Part shown: in pieces, positions 17,156 to 25,745 of the stretch | How positions within the stretch are numbered: position 1 is the stretch's first letter | Layout: every line of letters starts with the position of its first letter | Assembly (NCBI RefSeq): GCF_015694525.1 | Contig: NZ_JADQDM010000002.1 | Location: 372,001-436,000 of the forward strand | Source of the DNA: Hymenobacter ruricola | Lineage (GTDB): Bacteria > Bacteroidota > Bacteroidia > Cytophagales > Hymenobacteraceae | Direction of reading: 5' to 3' | DNA: 64,000 bases | Program-made: the position numbers and the translations under genes | Notes under the pieces: model-generated | The model's input: only the letters and a program-made list of their open reading frames with translations | Databases searched by the model: none | Told to the model about the DNA's origin: nothing

Positions 17156-18031
17156 ATGCGCTGCCTCCTGCTGCTTGCCTGCCTGCTTTTTACCGCCACC
17201 GCCTTTGCCGCCCGGGTCGACACGCTGGCCATTCCCAGCGCGGCCATGGGCAAAACCTACCGCGCCGCCGTGGTGCTGCCCGCATCCTACGCCAAAAACA
17301 AGAAAGCCCATTACCCCGTGCTCTACCTGTTGCACGGCGCCTACGGCCACTTTTCCGACTGGCTGAAAAGCCCCGCCGACAAGCATCTGGTGCACAAGCT
17401 GGCCGACCAGTACAACCTCATCATTGTGAACCCCGAGGGCGAAACCTTTAGCTTTTACCTCGACAGCCCGGTGAAGGCCGACAGCAAGTTCGAAACCTAC
17501 CTCACCCAGGAAGTCATCCCGGCCATCGACCGGGCCTACCGCACCGTGCCCGACCGCCGCGGCCGCGTCATCACCGGTCTTTCTATGGGTGGCTACGGCG
17601 CCCTCTCCCTCTCGGCCAAGCACCCGGACCTGTACTGCGCGGCCGGCAGCATGAGCGGCGCCCTGGAGCTGAGCAGCGCCAACCGCAAATTCACGCCCGA
17701 AGAAACGGCTTGGCGCAACAAGAACCTCCTCCCGATTCTCGGCGCGGAAGCTGACAACCCCACGTTTTTCAGCACCAATTCGGTGATTAACATGGCCGAC
17801 CGCATCCACGGCAACGGCCTGCCCCTCATCATCGACTGCGGCGTGGACGACGGCCTGCTGGAAATCAACCGCGAAATGCACCGCCGCCTCACCTACAACC
17901 ACACCCCGCACGACTACACCGAACGCCCCGGCGGCCACACCTGGGCCTATTGGCAAACGGCCCTGCCCTACCAGGTGCTGTTTCTGGCGCAGGTGCTGAA
18001 GGAAAACGGCGTGACGGTGCCGCTCCAGTAG
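17156..18031 (+). CDS. Secreted alpha/beta-hydrolase esterase (FrmB/antigen 85-like)
   Basis: The 291-residue protein has a cleavable signal (LLACLLFTATAFAA). The esterase-D fold shows YPVLYLLHGAYGHFSDW with the oxyanion region, the nucleophile Ser143 in GLSMGGYGAL, an Asp in DCGVDDGLL and a His in GGHTWAYW near the end. Relatives act as acyl esterases, for example feruloyl esterase-like or S-formylglutathione hydrolase-like; the export signal argues against formaldehyde detoxification here. The substrate is unknown. Confidence 0.88.
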   Translation: MRCLLLLACLLFTATAFAARVDTLAIPSAAMGKTYRAAVVLPASYAKNKKAHYPVLYLLHGAYGHFSDWLKSPADKHLVHKLADQYNLIIVNPEGETFSFYLDSPVKADSKFETYLTQEVIPAIDRAYRTVPDRRGRVITGLSMGGYGALSLSAKHPDLYCAAGSMSGALELSSANRKFTPEETAWRNKNLLPILGAEADNPTFFSTNSVINMADRIHGNGLPLIIDCGVDDGLLEINREMHRRLTYNHTPHDYTERPGGHTWAYWQTALPYQVLFLAQVLKENGVTVPLQ

Positions 18032-18251
18032 CAAGCGGCTCAACGGAACGGCTCAGGTGCCTGCCAGCGCCGCAGTTGGCGAAGCAAAAGAGCTGAAATC
18101 GGGCCTGTAAGGGCTTTTTCTGAACAAGCCGCGGGCCGGATGCCTGCTGGCCGCTGGGTTCTTTTCCTGAACTTGCCCGCCCAATAAGCGTTTGGGAACT
18201 GAAGGCGCCCTGCCGGCGCGCTTTTTCAGCTTCGACCCAATCGCATTTCCG

Positions 18252-19850
18252 ATGCCTACCCTGCCCGTAGACCAAGCCGCGTTCCGCAACTCCTTCGTGG
18301 ACGAGCTGCGCGGCGAAGACAACCCCAACCGCGGCTCGCGCCAGGTGCCCGGCTACGCCTACTCCCGAGTGCTGCCCACGCCCGTGGCCGCCCCGCGCCT
18401 GCTGGCCTGGTCCGACGACCTGGCCGCCACCCTCGGCCTGACGCGCCCGACCGAGCGCGGCGCGGCCGTGGACGCCCTGGCCGGCAACCTCGTCACCGAC
18501 ACCATGAAGCCGTTTGCGGCGCGCTACGCGGGCCACCAATTCGGCAACTGGGCCGGCCAGCTCGGCGACGGCCGGGCCATCTCGCTGGGCGAGCTCATAG
18601 CCACTGATGGCAGCACCTGGGAGTTGCAGCTCAAGGGCGCCGGCCCCACGCCCTACTCGCGCCGGGCCGATGGCCGGGCCGTGCTGCGCTCCTCGCTACG
18701 CGAATTTCTGTGCAGTGAGGCCATGCATTACCTGGGTGTGCCCACCACCCGCGCCCTGAGCCTGGTGGCGACGGGCGACGACGTGGTGCGCGACATGTTC
18801 TACAACGGCAACCAGCGGCCCGAGCCCGGCGCCATTGTGGCGCGGGTGGCGCCCACGTTCGTGCGCTTCGGCAATTTCCAGATGTTTGCCGCCAGCGGCG
18901 AGCTCGAAAACCTGCGCAGCCTGGCCGATTACGTCATCCGCCACCACTACCCCGAGGTGGGCGAGCCCGGCCCGGAAGTGTATGTGCGCTGGTACGAGGA
19001 AATCTGCCGGCGCACGGCCGTGATGGTGGCCCACTGGATGAGCGTGGGCTTCGTGCACGGCGTGATGAACACGGATAACATGTCCATCCTCGGCCTCACC
19101 ATCGACTACGGCCCCTACGGCTGGCTGGAGCCCTACGACCCCGACTGGACGCCCAACACCACCGATTTCGGCTACCGGCGCTACGCCTTCGGCCAGCAGC
19201 CGCAGGTGGCGCTCTGGAACCTGGCCCGGCTGGCCGAAGCCCTGGCCCTGCTGGTGCCCGAGCCCAACGCCCTGCGCGCCGGCTTCGACTGCTACACGCA
19301 AACGCTGGCCGGCACGCGCTACCGCCTGATGCTGGGCAAGCTCGGCCTCACCCAGCGGGCCCCGGAGGAAGACGAGCAATTGATAAACGACCTGCTGGAA
19401 GCGCTGGCGGAGGCCGGGGCCGACATGACGATTTTCTTTCGGCAGCTGTCGCACGTGGCGCCCGCGCTGCTGGCCACGGCGGGTGCGGAAGAAGCCCGGT
19501 TTCAGGAGTTGCTGGTGGCGGCCGCCTACACGCCCCTGCCCCACCCGGCCTACGCGCCGCTGCTGGAATGGCTGCCGCGCTACCTGGCCCGCCTGCGGCA
19601 GGAAACGGCCGCGCCGGCAGATATTAACACCCGCATGCTAGCGGCCAACCCCAAATACGTGCTGCGCAACTACCTCGCCCAAAACGCCATTCAGGCCGCT
19701 GAAAAAGGCGACCTGAGCTATCTGAACACCCTCATGCAGGTGCTGAAAACGCCCTTTGCCGAGCAGCCTGAGCACGAGGAATTTGCTGCCAAGCGCCCCG
19801 ACTGGGCCTGGGACCTGCCCGGCTGCGCCACGCTCTCGTGCAGCTCGTAG
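18252..19850 (+). CDS. selO: Protein adenylyltransferase SelO (YdiU/UPF0061)
   Basis: The 532-residue pseudokinase-fold enzyme transfers AMP from ATP to Ser/Thr/Tyr residues of target proteins. Family hallmarks are FAARYAGHQFGNWAGQLGDGRA, the nucleotide-binding LQLKGAGPTPYSRRADGRA, and the metal-binding HGVMNTDNMSILGLTIDYGP. The protein ends LSCSS; the penultimate cysteine region corresponds to the C-terminal selenocysteine of eukaryotic SelO, which is replaced by Cys in bacteria. ATG 18252 is used; a TATA-like or SD signal is not evident. The 220 bp upstream hold no gene I can support. Confidence 0.95.
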   Translation: MPTLPVDQAAFRNSFVDELRGEDNPNRGSRQVPGYAYSRVLPTPVAAPRLLAWSDDLAATLGLTRPTERGAAVDALAGNLVTDTMKPFAARYAGHQFGNWAGQLGDGRAISLGELIATDGSTWELQLKGAGPTPYSRRADGRAVLRSSLREFLCSEAMHYLGVPTTRALSLVATGDDVVRDMFYNGNQRPEPGAIVARVAPTFVRFGNFQMFAASGELENLRSLADYVIRHHYPEVGEPGPEVYVRWYEEICRRTAVMVAHWMSVGFVHGVMNTDNMSILGLTIDYGPYGWLEPYDPDWTPNTTDFGYRRYAFGQQPQVALWNLARLAEALALLVPEPNALRAGFDCYTQTLAGTRYRLMLGKLGLTQRAPEEDEQLINDLLEALAEAGADMTIFFRQLSHVAPALLATAGAEEARFQELLVAAAYTPLPHPAYAPLLEWLPRYLARLRQETAAPADINTRMLAANPKYVLRNYLAQNAIQAAEKGDLSYLNTLMQVLKTPFAEQPEHEEFAAKRPDWAWDLPGCATLSCSS

Positions 19851-19852
19851 CA

Positions 19853-19962
19853 GTAGCGACGCAACATGTTGCGTCGCCGCGTTGAACGACCGGGACCGCG
19901 CCGTTCGGGCATCGTTCACACGTCCTTGTTCAACGACGAGGCGCAACATGTTGCGTCGCTAC
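19853..19962. repeat. Nested palindromic repeat with two GCAACATGTTGC palindromes
   Basis: The outer arms GTAGCGACGCAACATGTTGC (from 19853) and its near complement (ending 19962) enclose a second pair, CGTTGAAC / GTTCAACG. Each outer arm also contains its own perfect GCAACATGTTGC palindrome. The element begins 3 bp after the selO stop and ends just before the nuclease gene promoter region. Confidence 0.85.
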
Positions 19963-20004
19963 CTGCTTTCGGCAGCTTTGAGGGGAAGCCGCATATCTTC
20001 GCCT

Positions 20005-21465
20005 ATGCACTCCGCCACTTTTTCCATTATTGCCGCCGTTGCCCTCTTTGCCTGTTCCCAGCAGCAGCCCCAGGAAACGGCCACTTCCCAGGCTCCTCCC
20101 GCGCCCTCTGTTTCGCAGGCGCCTGCCGCCAGTGCCTTCCCCGAAACCTTTGAGGCCGGCAGCAAAGGGACGTACGACGAAGCCGACGAGCCCCTGGCCA
20201 CCGGCGCCTGGCACTTCCAGGATGCCCTCGTTGGTAGCAGCCCGCAGGACCACAAGCGCGGCCAGCGCGCCGCCCGCCTCCGCAACCTGGGCCGCCTGTC
20301 CATGCGCTTTGATGCCACGGCCGGGGTGCGCCGCATCAGCATCAGCGCGGCGGCCTATGGCACCGACGGGCCCAGCACCTGGGAGCTGTGGCTAAGCCGC
20401 GACGGCGGTCGCACTTACGCCCGCACCGGCCAGCCCGTGCTCACCAGCGGGCCCCAGCTGAAAACGCACGTGTTTGCCGGCGTGGCCAACGAGCCCCTGC
20501 GCCTGGAAATCCGCAAAACCAGCGGGCCCAAAAACCGGCTCGACATCGACGACATCGTGCTCGAAACGCCCAAAGGCCCCGCCGTGGCGGTGGGCACCGG
20601 CGCGGCAGACGGCTACTTTGAAACCCGCGACAAGGCCCCAACCCCTAACGTCCAACACCCGGCGCCAACCCCGGGCACGGGCACCGGCGTGGCCCAGGAC
20701 CCCAACGACAGCAACCTGGCTCTGGGCAACCCCAGCGGCGCCACTTCCGACCCCGCCAACGTCACCAACTACCTGCTCGTCCACCCCGAATTCACGGCTG
20801 GCTACAATGCCAACCGCGGCATCCCGACCTGGGTAAGCTGGCACCTCGACAAGGCCAACCTCGGCGAGGCGCCCCGCCAGAACAACTTCCGGCCCGACCC
20901 CGCCCTGCCCCGCCAGTTCTACCAGGTGACGCCCGCCAGCTACGCCCGCTCCGGCTTCGACAAAGGCCACAACTGCCCCAGCGGCGACCGCACCGCCGAC
21001 CTTGACGCCAACGCGGCTACCTTCTACATGACCAACATGGTGCCCCAGGCACCGCACAACAACCAGCAAACCTGGGCCCACCTCGAAGAATACGGCCGCG
21101 CCCAGGTGCAGCGCGGCCAGGAAATTTACGTCGTCATGGGCAGCTACGGGCGCGGCGGCACCGGCGCCAACGGCTTCGCCCAAACCCTCGACCAGGGCCG
21201 CGTGACCGTGCCCGCCCGCATCTGGAAAGTCCTGGTCATCCTGCCCGACGGCGTGAACGACCTGCAGCGCCTGGCCACCGACCCCAGCGTGCGCGTGCTG
21301 GCCATCGACACGCCCAACGACAACAGCGTGAGCCCTGACTGGAAGCAGTACCTCACGTCGGTGGACAAAATCGAAGCCGCCACCGGCCTGGACCTGCTGA
21401 GCGCCCTGCCGCGCGACGCCCAGGCCCGCCTGCAACGGCTGGTGGACAGCGGCCGCGCCCAATGA
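20005..21465 (+). CDS. DNA/RNA non-specific endonuclease lipoprotein (NUC1/NucA family)
   Basis: The 486-residue protein has a lipoprotein signal (IIAAVALFACS, Cys15). An N-terminal beta-sandwich-like region follows (about 45-200), then a proline/threonine linker and a beta-beta-alpha-metal nuclease domain (about 240-460). The catalytic motif reads D319-K-G-H322 (SGFDKGHNCPSGDR) where the family usually has DRGH; the Mg-binding Asn lies in FYMTNMVPQAPHNNQQTW. It probably degrades extracellular nucleic acid. TATCTTCG (19994-20001) resembles a -7 element but ends only 4 bp before the ATG. A NuiA-like inhibitor domain is encoded 5 kb away (26575). Confidence 0.92.
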   Translation: MHSATFSIIAAVALFACSQQQPQETATSQAPPAPSVSQAPAASAFPETFEAGSKGTYDEADEPLATGAWHFQDALVGSSPQDHKRGQRAARLRNLGRLSMRFDATAGVRRISISAAAYGTDGPSTWELWLSRDGGRTYARTGQPVLTSGPQLKTHVFAGVANEPLRLEIRKTSGPKNRLDIDDIVLETPKGPAVAVGTGAADGYFETRDKAPTPNVQHPAPTPGTGTGVAQDPNDSNLALGNPSGATSDPANVTNYLLVHPEFTAGYNANRGIPTWVSWHLDKANLGEAPRQNNFRPDPALPRQFYQVTPASYARSGFDKGHNCPSGDRTADLDANAATFYMTNMVPQAPHNNQQTWAHLEEYGRAQVQRGQEIYVVMGSYGRGGTGANGFAQTLDQGRVTVPARIWKVLVILPDGVNDLQRLATDPSVRVLAIDTPNDNSVSPDWKQYLTSVDKIEAATGLDLLSALPRDAQARLQRLVDSGRAQ

Positions 21466-21833
21466 TGCCGCGCCTGCTCACCTACGGCATAGCCTTGGTG
21501 TGGCTGGCCAACGGCCTGCTCTGCAAAGCACTGGGGCTGGTGCCCCGCCACGCGGCCATTGTGGCGCGCATCCTGGGGCCGGCGCACGCCCCGGTGCTCA
21601 CGCGCCTCATCGGGCTGGGCGAAATCGGCATTGCCCTCTGGGTGCTGAGCGGCTGGAAACCGCGCTGGTGCGCCGCCGTCCAAATCGGGCTTATCCTGTC
21701 GATGAACACGCTGGAAGCCTGGTTGGCGCCCGACCTGCTGCTGTGGGGCCGCGCCAATGCGCTGTTTGCTGCGCTGTTTTGCCTGCTCATTTACTACTTT
21801 ACCTTTCGGGCGGCCCGGCCTTCTCCGCGCTAA
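21462..21833 (+). CDS. DoxX-like small membrane protein
   Basis: The 123-residue protein has four membrane helices (about 8-25, 45-63, 70-88, 95-115), the size and pattern of DoxX-like proteins (LIGLGEIGIALWVLSGW). Its ATG overlaps the nuclease stop, which suggests translational coupling. Genes 21462-23713 form a tight, partly overlapping run: DoxX-like, DUF2071, methyltransferase, membrane protein. The biochemical role is unknown. Confidence 0.78.
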   Translation: MMPRLLTYGIALVWLANGLLCKALGLVPRHAAIVARILGPAHAPVLTRLIGLGEIGIALWVLSGWKPRWCAAVQIGLILSMNTLEAWLAPDLLLWGRANALFAALFCLLIYYFTFRAARPSPR

Positions 21834-21841
21834 TTCTGCCG

Positions 21842-22582
21842 ATGCTAAACTGGCTGAAAACGCACCCGTTTCCGGTGGAGGCCTTTTTTGAGTACTCGCT
21901 CGTGCTCACGTTTGCCGCGCCCGCGGCCGAGGTGCAGGCGCTGCTGCCGGCGCCGCTGGTGCCCGACACGTTTGGCGACAGCTGGGGCTTTCTGGCCGTG
22001 GCCTTGGTGCAGACGCGGCAGTTGCGGCCCAAAGGCTTCCCCGGCTGGCTGGGCCAGGACTTTTTCCTGATTGGCTACCGTGCCTTCGTGCGCTACCCCT
22101 CGCCCACGGGCCGGCGCCTGCGCGGCCTCTATATCCTGCGCTCCGAAACCGACAAAAAGCGCATGACCGCGCTGGGCAACGTCTTCACCCACTACCGCTA
22201 CCACACCACCGACATCAGCCGGCAGGAAATAGCGGGTCGGGTTAGCATCCGTTCGCAGCAGTCCGGTTTCCACGTCACGCTGGCGCCCCCCGCCGCCGCA
22301 GTGCCCTTACCCGCCACCTCGCCCTTCGCCACTTGGCAAGAAGCTCGTCGTTTTGCCGGCCCCCTGCCCTTCACGTTCTCCGCCGATGCGGACTCCTCGC
22401 GCATGCTCATCGTGGAAGGCGTGCGGCAGCACTGGGAGCCGCAGCCGCTGGCCGTGGAGGACTACCGCGTCGGCTTCCTAGAAGAGCTGAACCTCAGCCA
22501 GCTGGTGCTGGCCAATGCCTTTGCCGTGCGCAACGTGCCCTACCACTGGAAAAAAGGCCGCACCGAGCAATGGAAATCGTGA
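21842..22582 (+). CDS. DUF2071 family protein
   Basis: The 246-residue protein matches the DUF2071 pattern: an N-terminal FEYSLVLTFAAPAAEVQALLP, a central GWLGQDFFLIGYRAFVRYPSPTGRRLRGLYILRSETDK, and a C-terminal region ending VRNVPYHWKKGRTEQW. The fold is acetoacetate decarboxylase-like in some relatives, but no substrate is known. It starts 8 bp after the DoxX-like gene, and the methyltransferase gene starts 13 bp before its end. ATG 21842 is chosen because upstream sequence is another gene's other frame. Confidence 0.8.
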   Translation: MLNWLKTHPFPVEAFFEYSLVLTFAAPAAEVQALLPAPLVPDTFGDSWGFLAVALVQTRQLRPKGFPGWLGQDFFLIGYRAFVRYPSPTGRRLRGLYILRSETDKKRMTALGNVFTHYRYHTTDISRQEIAGRVSIRSQQSGFHVTLAPPAAAVPLPATSPFATWQEARRFAGPLPFTFSADADSSRMLIVEGVRQHWEPQPLAVEDYRVGFLEELNLSQLVLANAFAVRNVPYHWKKGRTEQWKS

Positions 22583-23334
22583 GAAAACCACTCCAGGGCG
22601 TGGGCAACATCGTGCGCTTCAACTGGCATTTCTACGCCCTCGCCGCGGCCGCGGCGCTGGGACTAGGCGCCGTCTGGCTAGCGGGGCCGCCGGTGGTGCG
22701 GGACTGGGCGCCGTGGCTGCTGGCCGCGCTGCTGGTGCCGGTGGTGGTTTCGCTCGCCGTGTCGGCCTACGTCTACGACTTCTCCGGTTTGTACCGCCTC
22801 GCCTGGCTGCCTGCGGCGAAAGCTGCGTGCCCGAACATCCTGACCGTGAACGCCGGTTTCGATGAAATAAGCGCGGCCATTGAACAGAAATACGCGCCCT
22901 GCGACGTGCAGGCCGTGGATTTTTACGACCCCGCCCGGCACACTGAAGTATCCATCCGACGCGCCCGGCGGGCGTATGCGCCGTTTCCCGGCACGCGGGC
23001 CGTCGACAGCCGGGCCGCGCTGCCCTGGCCCGACAATTCCATCGACCTGGCCTTCGCCTTCCTGGCCGCCCACGAAATCCGCGACCCCGCCGAGCGCGCC
23101 GACTTTTTCCGCGAGCTCCGGCGCGTCATCAAGCCCGACGGCCAAATCATCGTGACCGAACACCTGCGCGACGCCGCCAATTTTCTGGCCTATACCGTAG
23201 GTTTTCTGCATTTCCATTCGCGGCGGGCCTGGCTGCGCACTTTCCGGAGCGCCGGGCTGGCGGTGGCGCAGGAGGTGGCCGCCACGCCGTTCATCACCAC
23301 CTTCATTCTGCGGAAAAATGCTGGTGCAGCTTAA
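22570..23334 (+). CDS. Membrane-anchored class I SAM-dependent methyltransferase
   Basis: The 254-residue protein has two N-terminal membrane helices (about 20-40 and 48-68). A Rossmann methyltransferase domain follows: an NILTVNAGFDEISAAI motif I region, VQAVDFYDP motif II, ALPWPDNSIDLAFAFLAAHEI motif IV and IKPDGQIIVTEHLRD motif VI. The GxGxG of motif I is degenerate (VNAGFDE), so SAM binding should be tested. It overlaps DUF2071 by 13 bp and the next gene by 17 bp. A lipid or quinone substrate would fit the membrane anchor (inference). Confidence 0.78.
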   Translation: MEIVRKPLQGVGNIVRFNWHFYALAAAAALGLGAVWLAGPPVVRDWAPWLLAALLVPVVVSLAVSAYVYDFSGLYRLAWLPAAKAACPNILTVNAGFDEISAAIEQKYAPCDVQAVDFYDPARHTEVSIRRARRAYAPFPGTRAVDSRAALPWPDNSIDLAFAFLAAHEIRDPAERADFFRELRRVIKPDGQIIVTEHLRDAANFLAYTVGFLHFHSRRAWLRTFRSAGLAVAQEVAATPFITTFILRKNAGAA

Positions 23335-23713
23335 GATTATCGGGTTCTTGCTGGTGGTGCTGGCGCTGCTGCACGCCGCTTTCGCCCGCTACTTCAACTG
23401 GCGCGCAGAGTTTGCCGCCGTCAGCCTCATAAACCGGCAGATGATGTACGTGCACACGTTTTTCGTTGCCTTCACTGTCCTGCTCATTGGCCTGCTCTGC
23501 CTCACCTCCGCCCCCGAGCTGGTGGGCACGCCGCTGGGCCACCGGCTGGCCCTGGGCTGCGGGGTGTTTTGGCTGGCGCGGCTAGCCATCCAGTTTTTTG
23601 GCTATTCGACCCAGCTATGGCGCGGCAAACGGTTCGAAACCGCTATTCACGTCGTGTTTTCACTGCTTTGGACGTATTTGAGCGCCGTGTTCCTGTGGGT
23701 GGGCCTGAACTGA
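23318..23713 (+). CDS. Small four-helix membrane protein, unknown function
   Basis: The 131-residue protein has four predicted membrane helices (about 4-22, 45-65, 75-95, 108-128) with short loops. The segment FNWRAEFAAVSLINRQMMYVHTFFVAF is conserved-looking but I cannot assign a family. It is the last gene of the overlapping operon that begins with the nuclease or DoxX-like gene. A hairpin covers its stop codon. Confidence 0.72.
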   Translation: MLVQLKIIGFLLVVLALLHAAFARYFNWRAEFAAVSLINRQMMYVHTFFVAFTVLLIGLLCLTSAPELVGTPLGHRLALGCGVFWLARLAIQFFGYSTQLWRGKRFETAIHVVFSLLWTYLSAVFLWVGLN

Positions 23714-23734
23714 AGCCAGGCATATTCAGGCCCA
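23700..23734. terminator. Hairpin between convergent genes
   Basis: TGGGCCTGAA (23700-23709) pairs with TTCAGGCCCA (23725-23734), enclosing the stop codon at 23711. There is no T-run, so it may be an mRNA 3'-end structure rather than an intrinsic terminator. Confidence 0.5.
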
Positions 23735-23743
23735 CTACCACCT

Positions 23744-24688
23744 TTAGAACCGGTGCGTGAGCGACAAGCCGCTGCCGCCCGCCGGGCCCGGAAACGTGAC
23801 GGCCCCCACGGTGGTTTTGCGCAGCGCGGCGTTGCGGTGGCTGATGAGGTTCCAAGCGCTCAGGGCCACCGTGGCGGTGCCCAGGCCAATGTTCAGGTAC
23901 GACACGGTGCGTACCGAGCTGTTGTTGGTGACCGGCGACCAGTTGATGCCCAGTTGGTCGTTGGGCAGCCGCAGGGCGCCCAGCAGCAGTTGGCCGGTGC
24001 CGCTCAGCACGCCGGCGTAGGCCGCGCCCTTGCCCACTTCGGGCCGGTTGAACTGGCTGGCGTTGGCGGCGCCCAGCATCACATTTATCCCGCCCCACAT
24101 GGCCGAGCCCACCGCGTACGACTTCACATCGGCGTCGGTGGACGGCGGCGGGCCGTAGGTGGGCTGAATGAGGGCGCACTCGGCCTTGGTCAGTCCCGAA
24201 GCGGCCACCCATTCGGCCAGCGCGGGCGTGCGCATGTCCGCAATCAGGTCGTACTGGTGGGCTTGGTTAATGCTTTCAGCGGCCGGGCGGCCCGCGGTTT
24301 CGGCCACCAGGTAGCCCACGGCGCACAAGCGGCCGTCGCGGTCGATGAAGCACGGCCGCCGCTCGCCGGGAAAGTCGTAGTTGCGCGGAAACACGCCCGC
24401 CACCCAGTATTTATGCAGCAAATCGAGCAGGTGGGCGCGGCGCCGGGCCAGCGCGGGGCTCTGGGCCGGGGTGGACTGCTGGCGCAACAGCTTTTCGGCG
24501 TACGCCAGGTGGGCCTGCACGCGGGCGTCGTCGTTGGCGGTGGCGGCCGGCGCGTGACCGGTAGCGGCTACGTAGCCGGCATTGCCCACCAACACGTTCA
24601 CTTGGTCAACCGCGAGGGGTTGGGCCGGCTGGTGGTTGCAGGAGTTGAGGCCGAAGCCCGTGAGCAGTAGTAAAAGCAGTTTTTTCAT
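23744..24688 (-). CDS. Lipoprotein of unknown function
   Basis: The 314-residue protein has a lipoprotein signal (MKKLLLLLLTGFGLNSC, Cys17). The segment PRNYDFPGERRPCFIDRDGRLCAVGYLVAETAGR resembles a conserved Bacteroidota domain seen in small secreted proteins, with two cysteines that could bond. The C-terminal 130 residues are Gly/Asn rich with two hydrophobic stretches (VMLGAANASQF, LLLGALRL). ATG 24688 gives a proper signal peptide; the frame stays open upstream but overlaps the hydrolase gene. No function is assigned. Confidence 0.72.
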   Translation of the reverse strand: MKKLLLLLLTGFGLNSCNHQPAQPLAVDQVNVLVGNAGYVAATGHAPAATANDDARVQAHLAYAEKLLRQQSTPAQSPALARRRAHLLDLLHKYWVAGVFPRNYDFPGERRPCFIDRDGRLCAVGYLVAETAGRPAAESINQAHQYDLIADMRTPALAEWVAASGLTKAECALIQPTYGPPPSTDADVKSYAVGSAMWGGINVMLGAANASQFNRPEVGKGAAYAGVLSGTGQLLLGALRLPNDQLGINWSPVTNNSSVRTVSYLNIGLGTATVALSAWNLISHRNAALRKTTVGAVTFPGPAGGSGLSLTHRF

Positions 24689-24825
24689 GGGTGCGGAAAG
24701 AGTTAAAAGCAGGAATACTCCTGTTTTCGGCCTGACCGACTTCCCACCCCAAACGTTGCACCGGGTGCATGGCCATGAGGCACCAGCCTGGTTAACGCCC
24801 CGCTCCTGGCCAGCGGACTTTCGTG

Positions 24826-25662
24826 CTAGCTGCGCTTCGCGGCCAGAAAGCGCGTCACTTCGCGCACGTACTTGTCGCCGTACACGGCCTCCGTCAGCCG
24901 GTAAAAGCCTTCCTGGTGCCCACCCTCGAAGCACAGCACCTGCCGCCGCTGCCGCCACGGGCGGGCGTTGCGCGCCACCAACACCGAGTCGGCCAGGGGC
25001 GTGTTTTGGTCGGCGGTGCCGCCCACCAGCAGCCAGGGGCAGTGCACGCGGCGCGCCACCAGGGCGTAGCCCGCGGCCTCGGCGGGCAGGGTCACCACCT
25101 TCTGGCTGCGCTGCAACACGGCAGCGGCCAGCCGTTGCGGGCTGGCCACGTAGCCCTCGGCAATGAAAAAGTCGCACTTGCTGGTGGCCGCCACTTCCGA
25201 GCCCATGATGGTGCCCATCGAGAAGCCGATGATGCCCGTGCGGCTGCGCGGGTAGCGCTGCCGGGCATCGGCCAGCGCGGTGCGCAGGTCGGTGCTGAAC
25301 TCGGGGTAATAAAGCCGCTGCCGGTCGATGGCAAAGTCGCTGCTGTGCCCAAAGCCGCGGTAGTCGAACAGGTACACGCGGTAGCCGCCCTGGCTCAGCG
25401 CCCGGGCCTGGTGGAGGAAATACGACATGTTGTTCATGTCGCCGTAGGCCAGCACCATGGTGGTGTGCTGGTCGGGCACGTTGGCGGCCGGCTCCACTAT
25501 CCAGCCGGCCAGCCGGGCGTGGTCGGGCGTGGCGAGGGCCGTGGACTGGTAGCGCAGCCCCAGCGAATCGGGCGTGGCCACCCAGTCGCGGCTGGGCTTG
25601 AGGGCCCATGCCGGCGCTGCCAGCCCCAGCAGCAAACTTAGAATCAGTACGTATTTCGCCAT
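24826..25662 (-). CDS. Exported alpha/beta hydrolase
   Basis: The 278-residue protein has a signal peptide (LILSLLLGLAAPAWA). A compact alpha/beta-hydrolase domain follows: VLAYGDMNNMSYF near the oxyanion hole, LFDYRGFGHS, nucleophile Ser in GIIGFSMGTIMGSE, an Asp in LLVGGTADQNTPL and a His in FEGGHQEGF. The pattern matches serine-aminopeptidase-like or BAAT-like hydrolases of the S33 group. The substrate is unknown. It is monocistronic, about 140 bp from the leftward lipoprotein gene. Confidence 0.85.
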   Translation of the reverse strand: MAKYVLILSLLLGLAAPAWALKPSRDWVATPDSLGLRYQSTALATPDHARLAGWIVEPAANVPDQHTTMVLAYGDMNNMSYFLHQARALSQGGYRVYLFDYRGFGHSSDFAIDRQRLYYPEFSTDLRTALADARQRYPRSRTGIIGFSMGTIMGSEVAATSKCDFFIAEGYVASPQRLAAAVLQRSQKVVTLPAEAAGYALVARRVHCPWLLVGGTADQNTPLADSVLVARNARPWRQRRQVLCFEGGHQEGFYRLTEAVYGDKYVREVTRFLAAKRS

Positions 25663-25745
25663 AGCCGCTGGCCCGCTTTTAGTGAGTCTTGCGGGAATAG
25701 ACCGGCGCGGCCGGCGCAGGTTGCAGCACCCAGCACTACCAGCGC

